In this document: piece by piece, positions 55,088 to 64,000 of the stretch
Position numbering within the stretch: position 1 is the stretch's first letter
Layout: the number at the start of each line of letters is the position of its first letter
Assembly (NCBI GenBank): GCA_020736575.1
Contig: JAGPYM010000002.1
Span: forward strand, 1,612,001-1,676,000
Source of the DNA: Thelonectria olida
Lineage: Eukaryota > Ascomycota > Sordariomycetes > Hypocreales > Nectriaceae
Direction: 5' to 3'
Length of the DNA: 64,000 nt
Translations under genes and position numbers: made by a program
Notes under the pieces: generated by a model
The model's input: the letters and a program-made list of their open reading frames with translations, nothing else
What the model was told of the DNA's origin: nothing
Databases searched by the model: none

Positions 55088-56112
55088 CTAAGCAACTGTC
55101 CCGGCCGCAGGCCCAGTCCTTGTCTCAGTCTGCACTGACTCTGTTACGTCGAGTGGGGGGACTTCCTTCTCCTTGCCCTTGATGCTGGGAGAGCGACTCT
55201 GGATCGGTGTCTTGAACGTTTCTGATTCGGGCTGCCACTCCTTGAGATCGTCCTCACAGTCGTTAAGAATCTGGCGAGCTTGGGCAGAATGCTCGTAAAC
55301 GGGTCGCGAATCTCCTGGGACAACGGGGGTATCATCTAGCAAATCCAGGAGACGTCGTCCATGCTTGGCCAGGATAATCTGCTTCTCAGCACGCTCGATG
55401 GTGGCGGTGAACTCGGCAGCATAGGCTTCTTTGAGCTTCTGACGAGTCTGTCGAATGTAAGTGATTGAGCATCAACATGTCCAGCGAGATAGGTACGTAC
55501 GATGTTGGATAACTGGGCCTCTGCCACCAGATTCTCAGCCTCAGCCCGCACGAGCTCCTGCTCTAAGACGACTAATTTGGCGCTCTCCGGCTCCTTCATC
55601 TTGAGCTTCTGAATCTCATCTGCGATCTTGTTCTTGCCATCTCGACTCGGCTGCACGCTCTTCTCCGTGTTGCGGATAGCTTTGAGGATCGCGCGAGAGT
55701 CATCAAGCGAGTGGGCGTAGATGTCTTCCTGCTCGCCCAACTCACTCAAAACGACGCCCACCTTGTCTGAGATGTCGCTGATTCCATCGTCTCCCGTTTG
55801 CTCTCCCCACTCTGAGAGCTGGGTGGCAATGGTAATACGTTCTCGGCCAGCCGTCTCGTGAGCTCCGATGAGGTTGTTCTCCGACTTGATGAGGCGGAAG
55901 AGCTTGCGGGAGAGCTCGGGTTGAACGGTACCTCGGAGAGAGCTGAAGGAAAAGCCTCGCTTGGTGTTTGAGCTGCCAGAGCCGGAGCTCTGCTTATTCT
56001 TCGAACGAATCGAAAGTGCGCGATTCCTGCCAGAGGTGATGGTAAGCCCACTTTCTGGTCGATATAAGGGGGGAAACTGCGATGAATAGCCATCGAAGTT
56101 TGAACGAGACAT
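55088..56112 (-). CDS. PIL1: Eisosome core component PIL1/LSP1 (BAR-domain)
   Basis: Curved BAR protein that coats plasma-membrane furrows (eisosomes). Exons are 55501-56112 and 55088-55447, with a 53-nt intron (GTACGT...TCGACAG, phase 0); the product is 323 residues. The N-terminus (MSRSNFDGYSS…) is basic, then FSFSSLRGTVQPELSRKLFRL, a family signature at about residues 58-78. The long helical BAR region (about 65-240) includes ATQLSEWGEQ and IRNTEKSVQPSRDGKNKIADE, with ITRQKLKEAYAAEF across the splice. The tail is disordered and Pro/Thr/Glu-rich. In yeast this N-terminus and tail are Pkh1/2 targets. The ATG at 56112 was chosen; the frame upstream begins at TTG only. Confidence 0.93.
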
Positions 56113-57125
56113 TGTCAAGCGTCGAGGCAACGTCAAGAGAGGAATAAGGGTAGATCATAGAGAGAGTCGGTATTTGAGCAGCGAGGTTGAGCTTACATAT
56201 TGGTGAACGGGCAATATAGATATTGACTAGGTAGGTCAGGTAGGTAGGTAGGTACAATATGAAGCTGTAGTGCGCTTTCCAAAGTCAGTGCCACGATGCT
56301 GCAGATATTCCCGAAAGAGCAAGCAGCGCTAAGAGGAAGAAGAGATGGGATGAACTGAAGCGCAAAATAGAAATAACTTCAGGGTCGTCACTTACACGTC
56401 GCAAAGGATTCGTTCATGCAAGGATAATTATATGGGACGGAATAATCTCCTTTGAGGGTATCGTTGCAGTAGAATTTGGATGCTACCAACAGGGATAGGC
56501 AGAGTTTAAGAAGTCGTCCGCAATGGGAGGAGTCTTGGAAGACCCCCAATTCATCTGACGTGCACGATTTCAGCTGCCCTGCTTCCCCTCTAGCAATCGC
56601 CATATCTTGGGCACGGCACCATGATGGTAAGCTCGCAAGCTAGATTCGGAGCTCAAGCAATGATGATGACGGAATGCACAGTGATGTCATGGCAACTGCT
56701 GGCCCGGCTGCTGCGGGACTGGAGAGGACCCCGCCCCCCACTGCTCGATGCGGCAACAGGCTTTTCCGAGCAAACCACCAAGAAAACGAACAGCCCTGCG
56801 ACGGGTAACCAATGTAGGATGACGAAACGTGCGGCTTGTGTCGTTGTGTGGCTCGGCTGGGGCGTTGATGTGAGGACGAGGTTTTGAAACAAAACGGACA
56901 AGATTGTACTTCATTTTCTCGTGAAATCTAACAGAAATCCTGCTCAACAGTCTAACCAGCCTGATCCAACGCCCTTGCCAAAAACAAGACATATACCACC
57001 CATTCCGTCGTAGTTATACAAGACAGGCAACAAAACAAGTTCAATATGAATGAAGCCTCCATTAAAAAACAACACCCGCTGCTCGCTTAATCTGAGACGA
57101 GGCGTCAAGCCACAGTCACTGCTTT
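56113..57125. other. PIL1 promoter region
   Basis: 1.0 kb. It contains a short (TAGG)n run at about 56229-56252 in the presumed leader. No gene was seen; the open frames at 56.6-56.9 kb are chance. Confidence 0.4.
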
Positions 57126-57332
57126 TTAGACATAGCGTCGGGACTCGTACACACGAGGATAGCTCGCTCGCGGGCTGCTGCTGCTGTACGAGTGTCGAGT
57201 GACGCTGGTGTAGCTGGCCCGTGGAGAATGGCCGTGGTGATGGTGGCCATGGTGGTGGTGATGCCGTCTGGCAGGTACGATTTCCTCGTGGTAGTAGTAC
57301 TTGGTCTTGGGCTCTGGGTCGCGGAAACACAT
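57126..57332 (-). CDS. Small His/Ser/Arg-rich protein of unknown function
   Basis: A 68-residue intronless frame beginning with ATG at 57332 (AAAATGTGT). It opens MCFRDPEPKTKYYYHEEIVP, then a His-rich run (RRHHHHHGHHHHGH), a Ser/Tyr/Arg stretch with repeated SPRASY, and ends YESRRYV. No signal peptide or membrane segment. The His cluster could bind metal, but that is only a guess. The biased yet ordered composition, the good start context and the separate transcription unit favour a real gene; I have a weak impression of similar short proteins in related fungi. Confidence 0.6.
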   Translation of the reverse strand: MCFRDPEPKTKYYYHEEIVPARRHHHHHGHHHHGHSPRASYTSVTRHSYSSSSPRASYPRVYESRRYV

Positions 57333-57995
57333 TTTTGCGGTGATAATTGAAGCTGTTCAAAGGAGCTTGGTTGATGATAGGGAGGCGGTGGTAGTGCTTG
57401 GAGAGAATTGAGGAGTAGTTAACGTAGCCCACGTAGGGACAAGTCAAAGATTTAAAGTTGATTGACAAAGGATGGGAACTGTCAAAATCCTAAGGCGAAC
57501 GAGGGATGCCCCCCATTATACTTATACGGGGGCTGAGGGCTTCACATGATGGCCAAGTCTCTGCCCGGTTTCTTAGTTTCTTGGGTCAGGGTGGTGGGTG
57601 GCAACAAACACGAAAGCAAAGAGGGGACTTTCAACCTAATCCAGGATGACCTCTGCAACGTGCTTCGCCGAGAGCCCACTCCACCCCCCCATCACCAACA
57701 CCAAGACGCGCAGTATCATCATCTGTGATATTTTTGGAGGTTGAGGCTCTAAGCAAAGAAAGGGAAAGAGAAAAGAGAAGGGATGCTCAAGCCAAGATCT
57801 GCGTTTCCGCCCCATTGTCATTGCACGAGGCTTGGATGCGAACAAGGACTCAACGAGAGTCAAACGAGGACGGGAACCTTGTTATTGCTAGCGAATCAAA
57901 TCATTTTGATGGAAAAAGCACTCTATGATACATTTTTATAGCGCTCCTAAGTCACTCTCGCGTGTGCATGCAACGAAATGCACAAAACAATTGCT
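57333..57995. other. Spacer between the small His-rich gene and OST1
   Basis: 663 bp, promoter of the small gene and 3' flank of OST1; no gene seen. Confidence 0.4.
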
Positions 57996-59559
57996 CTATT
58001 TCTTGGCCTTGAAGCCCACCTCGACCTTTCCGACGGCCCAAGCGGTAAAGTAAAGGGCCAACATGGCGGAGAAAATGATGAGGGGCTTGCGCAGAGCAGC
58101 CGAGAAAGGCGCATCGTATGCAATGATGAGTTCTCGGTCCCGGAACTCGTCTACGAGGTTTCGAGCCTGGACGGTGAGGACTGTGCGCCCGACAGTGTCA
58201 AGGTACGTCTTGGAGAGGCTGATTGATGTCGATGTAATGGAGGACTCGGGAATGGTGGTGTAGAACTTGACATTCCTATAAATCGTTAGATATGGCCGAT
58301 GGTGGTTGTTGGATGATACTTACTCGGCGCCTTCGGGGAGGATGACCTTGACATTGACCTGCTCGTACTCGACACCCTCTACCTGCTTAGGTCCCTCAAT
58401 GAAGGGGACCTTGAGGACATAGCCTCCGGTGGCAGTCTTGCGCAAAAAGTTGGCCGCATCAGAGTTCCATCCGATGGTGAAGGGGTACTTCCAGCCACCA
58501 AACAGAGGGTACCGGGGCTTCAGCTCGAGCATCGCCTCGCGCCTGTTGGTTCTGAATCTCGACGTTGAGACGTTGCCAATGGCATCGACAAAGTAAGCAT
58601 CGACACTTCCTACTTGGAGGGGGACTCGGAGCTCCTTCAGAGCATGCGTAGGGGGGTTGAAGTAGGTCGCCTGAACATACTTGACGCGATTGAAGGGGGT
58701 GGACAGGTTGGCGCCTCGGTGGTATAGGTCGTAGCGCTCTTCAAAAGCAACATTGCCGCCCCAATGGCTGACTTCGATATCACGGTTCAACTCGGCGACG
58801 TGGGTGACGGGCTTCTCAAACTCGAATCGGACAGTAGCAGGGGCAACAGCGCCAGCGGGCTGTTCACCGAAAGGACCATACGTCAACTTGGCGCCCTGCT
58901 TGGTGGGAAATTCGCCAATCTTGGTGTAGTCGGGGATGGACACGGATGAGGACTTGAGCTCAGTCTTTTGCTTCAGGGTGGGATAGGCTGAGGGGCAGTA
59001 GGCGGAGAATTCGTAAACGAGGAACTGTAACTCATCCTGGGGAACGGCGAGAGGAAGAGGAGAGTAGGCCTTCAGGTAGTAAAAGCTGATGCCGAGAGTC
59101 TGTTGGCCGCCGGCCTTGAGGGGGGAGGGCAGTCGAATGCGATAGTACTGGATGTTGCTAAGGCGCCCACGTGTTAGCACTTATTAAACGCGCCATACCC
59201 ATACAAACTCACCTCTTGGGATCGAATTCAACAGGCTCGGCAGCAAACGGCCCCGCGCTCGCGTCCTTGCGGTCTTTAACCTCGAAGCCTCCGACGCGGG
59301 CCAGCTGGTCGGTAGTGAAGGGGAGGTAGTATTCATCTTGAGGTTCGGAGGCGACATTCTCGATCAGAACATTAATCTGCTCCTTGACATAGTTCTTCTC
59401 AAGCGAGATGACGTGTACCAGGTTGGCGTTCTTGAAAACCTGGGGAGGCGTAAAGTCTGATGGGAGGTTAACCTTGGACGACTTGGTGTCGGTGGTCGCG
59501 CTGGCTAAGGCTGTCGACAGGAAGCCGAGGAGCGCCGTGGCAATCGAATACGGCTTCAT
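57996..59559 (-). CDS. OST1: OST1/ribophorin I, oligosaccharyltransferase subunit
   Basis: Type I ER membrane subunit of the oligosaccharyltransferase that N-glycosylates nascent chains. Exons are 59213-59559, 58324-59157 and 57996-58275; introns are 55 and 48 nt, phases matching; the product is 486 residues. The signal peptide is about 1-19 (MKPYSIATALLGFLSTALA). Family motifs: KNANLVHVISLEKNYVKEQINV, YYLKAYSPLPLAVPQDE, LVYEFSAYCPSAYPTLKQKT, EVSHWGGNVAFEERYDLYHR (near residue 265) and the start of PRYPLFGGWKYPFTIGW. A C-terminal membrane span (LIIFSAMLALYFTAWAV) is followed by a short Lys tail (GKVEVGFKAKK), a possible ER-retention signal of the KKxx type. Confidence 0.95.
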
Positions 59560-61299
59560 GTTGACAAATGCGAAGAACGGGCGCTCATTGATTGAGCAGA
59601 CCCAGGAATATTAGAAAAAGGATCGTTGGGCGGAGGATGAAGAGAAGTCGCAAGGCGTCGCAAGTCCTCGATTCACAGTCCTCCTGAGACAGCTCGAAAA
59701 GCATACGTTGCCCATTCGCACGCCAGCTAAAGCTGCAGGGTAGCTTCCAGCCAATCAGAGGCCAGGTGGAGATACCGGGTTATGGAAGGTATCGGCATAT
59801 GGTACCGCCGGGCTCCGGGCATAGGAACCGCAATGGAGCTCGAGTTAAACCCCAACGTCGACCGCCACAACACCACCAACACCAACACGTCAGGCACATG
59901 TAATTCATGGTTTAGCTCATTGGTAGCTAATCGCAGCGACGGTAATTAATAGATTCCATATGTCCTGGGTTGAGCACGCATGTGACGAGTGCTGTTGGAA
60001 ATTGACAGACGTCCCTGTCAACGAGAGCCATCCTGCGTTCCATGCCCCCACGAACACCAAGGAATCGAGGTCACAAGGTCAGTTGCCGGGACCTGACATC
60101 ATGTCACCAGCATGCTGGGCCGTACCCCGATCCTGGTACTAACACACCGAGCAAAGGCATTTTCACTGTCGGTGTGCGGACATGTATTTCCATCCCTTTT
60201 TCTTGAAACAAGACATTTCGTATTGGCATTTCCGTGAGAAATTCTTTCATGCCATTGCTTCGTGCCGCAAAATGAGGCTTCTCCGAGGTGAGGAGTAGCT
60301 ATGATGAGCTCTAGGAAGCTAACTAGTTGTCACTACCGAATAGGTATGCAGAAACTACGCAAGCTACCCACCAGTTTGGGGTTAAAAAAATTGATGAGCT
60401 CCAGCGGTAGTTGGGTTGCTCGCCGAGCGGGACGATGACCTTGCCCCCATGCGGATACATATCAGGCAACGGCATCTGTGTAGGATTTTCGATTTGTTTG
60501 ACAGTAGCACCTATCATATCTTGACTCGTACAATAAATAAGCAAGCGGTCAGATAAACGGATTACGTAGCCGGGGGGCCTGGAATGAGGTGCCCACGGGG
60601 GAGTGACAACAGCACATGGAGGACCAGGTACATATTAATTCTATTCTCAATCCATGCACCCATGATGTGAGCAAGACACGGGAGAATGCAATTGGATGCC
60701 ACCATTGATGAGCTGCGCCGTCGCCGTCGTTCCCCGGGGAAAGCCGACATGAAGACGAGAAATGGCATGGGAGGAGGAATAAAAAAAATAAAAAAATAAA
60801 ATAAAATGGCAAGGGCGTGGCGGCATGAGAGGGGAAGAGCGTGGGTGGACAGTTACCAGTTGGTGGGATGGATGGCAAGATGCACCACCGGCACGGGAGG
60901 TGAGCGGCGAGATGCGAGGTACAAGATCTGCAGCAGTCCACTAGCGCGGGTTCGAAGTACCTGCTGTCCTAGTCCCGGCCGGTTCGCTTCCTGGCGTCCC
61001 TGACCTCCCTGGAGCCTCCCTCCCTGGACGGTCCCGGGCCTCCTCCCACTCGCTCAACAGCTTCACCTCGACTCACCTTAGTCGCCCACTCTTCTCACTC
61101 CCAACTCCGCCACCCATCATCCCTCGAGTTTAAAAACCCTCCCCCCTTCTCCTCTATTTTGTTAGCTTGGTTTTCCTCTCGTCCATTGTTTCTTTCCTAG
61201 AACCTGTTCACCCACTGCGCGAAAGCTCTCCCAGCTCCTCCGTCACCTAACTACTACACCAAACAATACCCCGCCAAACCCCGCCAAACCTCCAACAAA
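59560..61299. promoter_or_regulatory. Divergent region between OST1 and hexokinase
   Basis: 1.74 kb with no credible gene. The hexokinase side (61000-61299) is strongly C/T-rich, with a TATA-like TTTAAAAA at about 61130 and repeated CCCCGCCAAA units at 61268-61287 just before the ATG. An A-rich tract lies at 60780-60806. Confidence 0.5.
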
Positions 61300-63609
61300 A
61301 TGGTCGGTCTCGGACCCCGTCGTCCTCCCTCCCGAAAGGGTACGTTCAACTGCGCGTGAATTCCTGAATCTTCCCTTTTCCCGTGAGACCAAGCAACCAA
61401 GCTATCCAGCTGGATCGGCGTCATGGCACCCACAAGAACGACCCGCAGCCACCGTCATCGAAGCCAAAGATGTTTCGCTTTGCTCGAAAGACTTGGGCTC
61501 CGTTTCAGTGTTGCGATAAGCTTATGATGGATGGAACTTGTGCTCCGAAACTGCAACTACCACCTGGGGGGCATTGGTCCAAGACGTCATGGCCCTTTCT
61601 AGTACTTATCGTGGTTTCCAAGCCAAAGCTCCCCCTGGCTGGGCCTGACGGTCTATCCCGCGCCGTCATACACTCGAGCCACGCTACCCTGATTCCAAGT
61701 TAGGAGAAGCATACCGAGAATTCTGACATGGCGGCTTAATGAATAGCTGATCCTCGCCCGCTTCTACTGTGAATGTAACACGCTGCCAGTTCTAGACGGG
61801 CCGTTTGGGAGTGGATGGCTGCCAGACGACACTAAGCTAGAATGACATGCTTGCTGTCTTTTAATGTTCCGGGTCAACCCCAAACTTTGTGTGTCCTGGA
61901 TAACAACACTTGTTCCAAAGCCTTGCAACATATTCCATTGCTTCGAATGCTAACGACGAATCATGACAGGATCCATGGCCGATGTCCCCAAGGACCTCGT
62001 CACAGAGATTCACAAGCTTGAGGCCTTGTTCACCGTCGACACTGAGAAGCTCAAGGAAGTTACTGACCACTTCGTTGAGGAGCTCGCCAAGGGTACGTCT
62101 CATCTTCATTCTTTTGGATATATTCATCTGACGCAATTTACAGGCCTGAGCGTCGAAGGCGGAAGCATCGTGAGTGAAAGAAAGAGAGACACTATGCGGA
62201 TATTGTAGGACTGACATGTCCCTAGCCTATGAACCCGACCTGGGTTATGTCCTATCCCGATGGGTACGAGACGGGAACGTATCTGGCCCTCGATATGGGT
62301 GGTACCAACCTCCGAGTCTGTGAAATTACTCTGACCGACGAGAAGTCCGAGTTCGATATCATCCAGTCCAAGTACCGCATGCCTGAGGAGCTCAAGTCGG
62401 CTACTGCTGAAGAGCTTTGGGAGTACATTGCCGACTGTCTGTACCAGTTCATTGAGACCCATCACGGTGATTGCGCCAACATCGAGAAGCTTCCTCTTGG
62501 TTTCACCTTTTCCTACCCTGCCACCCAGAACTACATTGATGAGGGTATCCTTCAACGATGGACCAAGGGCTTCGACATTGACGGTGTCGAGGGTGAGAAC
62601 ATCGTCCCAATGTTCGAGAAGGCCTTGCAGGAGAGAGTAAGCACCAACCTCAACGGCGGTTTTCAATGAACACCACTGACAACTCTTAGGGCGTGCCGAT
62701 TAAACTGGCTGCTTTGATCAACGACACCACGGGTACCCTGATTGCCTCGGCCTATACCGACGACGAGATCAAGATGGGATGTATCTTTGGCACTGGTTGC
62801 AATGCCGCTTATATGGAGGACTGTGGCTCTATTCCCAAGATCGCTCACCTCAACCTTCCTCCGGACGCTCCAATGGCTATCAACTGTGAGTGGGGTGCCT
62901 TTGATAACGAACACAAGGTGCTCCCTCGTACAGCTTATGATATTGCCATTGACCACGACTCCCCTCGTCCTGGCCAGCAGGCTTTTGAGAAGATGATCGC
63001 TGGTCTTTACCTTGGCGAAATCTTCCGACTGGTTTTGGTTGACCTCGCTGAGAACAAGCATATTTTCGAGGGACAGGATTATTCCCTCCTTCGCAAGCCA
63101 TACTCGCTGGATGCATCCTTCCTGTCATTTGTTGAAGAGTATGTCCTCTGAACTTTGTCTTATGAACCGAGCTAACTTAGCATAGGGATCCTTTTGAGAA
63201 CTTGCAAGAGGTTCACGACTTGATCTCGTCCAAGCTCAAGCTGGCGTGCACGCGCCCCGAACTCGAACTTATCCGTCGCCTTGCCGAACTCATTGGAACC
63301 CGAGCCGCTCGCCTCTCGGCCTGCGGTGTGGCTGCTATTTGCAAGAAGAAGAATTACGAGACGTGCCACGTTGGTGCTGACGGTTCCGTTTTCAACAAGT
63401 ATCCCAACTTCAAGGAGCGAGGTGCCCAGGCTCTGCGCGAGATCCTCGACTGGCCTAAGAAGAAGAACCGCAGGGCGGAAGACCCCGTTGAGATTCTCCC
63501 CGCCGAAGATGGTAGCGGTGTGGGCGCTGCGCTGATTGCTGCGTTGACCCTCAAACGCATCAACGCGGGCAATCTGGCCGGTGTTTTGCACCCCGAAAAC
63601 TTCAAGTAA
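61300..63609 (+). CDS. HXK1: Hexokinase
   Basis: ATP-dependent hexose kinase of glycolysis, probably also a sugar sensor as in other fungi. Exons are 61300-61339, 61970-62092, 62144-62169, 62226-62636, 62690-63138 and 63186-63609; the product is 490 residues and all phases agree. The first intron is 630 nt, and exon 3 is a 26-base microexon. The start MVGLGPRRPPSRKGSMADVPKDL is joined across the first splice. Motifs: phosphate-1 LALDMGGTNLRV, hexose-binding LGFTFSYPATQ, connect-1/active-site INDTTGTLIASAY with catalytic Asp, phosphate-2 IFGTGCNAAYME, and a C-terminal GSGVGAALIAALTLKR adenosine motif. Length and motifs point to an active hexokinase rather than a catalytically dead regulatory homologue. 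Confidence 0.96.
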
Positions 63610-63779
63610 AGGCCTAATTAGGACGGTGGATGGGCGTGTGGCAATCACGAGGTAACGAACGACGAAAAAAAAATCCGAGGTAGAGAAGAGCAGCCTGGAG
63701 ACGAGTAGATAGGTTGGTTTCGGACTATCATAGGTGGGCTTTAGATCAGGTAGACCCAATGACATTTCAAATGCGACTC

Positions 63780-64000
63780 CTAGCCCATGAAGGCGCAAAT
63801 GGGCAGCCGATACTCTGTTGAGAATGGTTAGCTGTGTTTTGAACGGAGGGATGATGGTACCACAAGGGAGAGAAGACGTCCGGCGACTTCCTCCCTCCCT
63901 CATGGTAGCCTCGGGGGTCTCACTATCGAGCGTCCAATATCGTCTGCGCACTCCCTTCCACTCTCCCTTACCCGCCTCATCCAAGCCGGCCATGTCGACA
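63780..64000 (-). CDS. Possible 3' end of an unidentified minus-strand gene entering from the right edge
   Basis: On the minus strand the frame from the window edge (…VDMAGLDEAG) meets a good donor (GTAAGG) after base 63972. A strong branch-plus-acceptor (CTAACCATTCTCAACAG) ends at 63815. Joining 64000-63972 to 63814-63780 in phase gives EYRLPICAFMG and a TAG, 170 bp beyond the convergent hexokinase stop. The intron would be 157 nt. No family can be named from so few residues, and the upstream part is outside the window. Confidence 0.35.

Noticed and set aside
63172..63993. 273-codon minus-strand frame over the hexokinase 3' end
   Set aside because: Mostly antisense to hexokinase exon 6. Only the spliced end fragment at 63780-64000 has independent support.
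1..64000. Transposons, CRISPR arrays, bacterial operons and a biosynthetic gene cluster
   Set aside because: No reverse transcriptase, transposase, terminal repeats, spacer arrays, polyketide synthase or NRPS modules were seen; gene content is ordinary fungal nuclear.

Overview
The window reads as nuclear DNA of a filamentous ascomycete, most likely a Sordariomycete and plausibly Hypocreales. Genes are single transcription units on both strands. Most carry short spliceosomal introns (46-110 nt) with GTRNGT donors, CTRAC branch sites and YAG acceptors. The gene content is typical of these fungi: a HET-domain protein, an eisosome PIL1, a fused pseudouridine glycosidase/kinase, and a GPI-type serine/threonine-rich wall protein. 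There are no bacterial operons and no intact transposon.

Layout. 0-4 kb: the 5' end of COQ6 (minus, running off the left edge) is divergent from SRC1/HEH, an inner nuclear membrane protein. 4.3-8.2 kb: an intronless 1295-residue protein of unknown function. 8.2-12.5 kb: a gene-poor stretch with a hexamer microsatellite. 12.5-14.7 kb: a large HET-domain protein. 15.4 kb: an intron-containing tRNA. 15.9-20.5 kb: UTP18, with a telobox in its promoter, and the bifunctional pseudouridine gene. 21-22.3 kb: a wrecked GDSL esterase/FG-GAP pseudogene. 24.6-25.5 kb: a secreted GPI-type protein gene with an apparent one-base frameshift. 26.3-27.6 kb: an SDR dehydrogenase. 27.6-32 kb: a 4.4-kb stretch without a credible gene. 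32-34.2 kb: a phenol-hydroxylase-like FAD monooxygenase. 34.7-36.7 kb: an F-box protein in a very GC-rich block. 37.4-39.1 kb: methylmalonate-semialdehyde dehydrogenase. 40.4-42.4 kb: calnexin. 44.3-45 kb: a cysteine-rich GPI-type wall protein. 45-48.8 kb: gene-free DNA rich in minisatellites.

From 48.8 kb to the end the window is a dense housekeeping block: MDE1 (methionine salvage), SEC20 (Golgi-ER SNARE), mitochondrial ribosomal protein mL53, inorganic pyrophosphatase with a possible mitochondrial presequence, PIL1, a small His-rich protein, OST1/ribophorin I, and hexokinase. The extreme right edge probably carries the last codons of another minus-strand gene.

The genes do not form one pathway or an evident biosynthetic cluster. 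Calnexin, OST1 and SEC20 share secretory-pathway roles, and COQ6, the aldehyde dehydrogenase and mL53 share mitochondrial roles. No clearly new system was found. The best leads are the dual-start pyrophosphatase, the UTP18 telobox, the lone HET gene, the decaying accessory genes at 21-25 kb, and the unusual tRNA intron.
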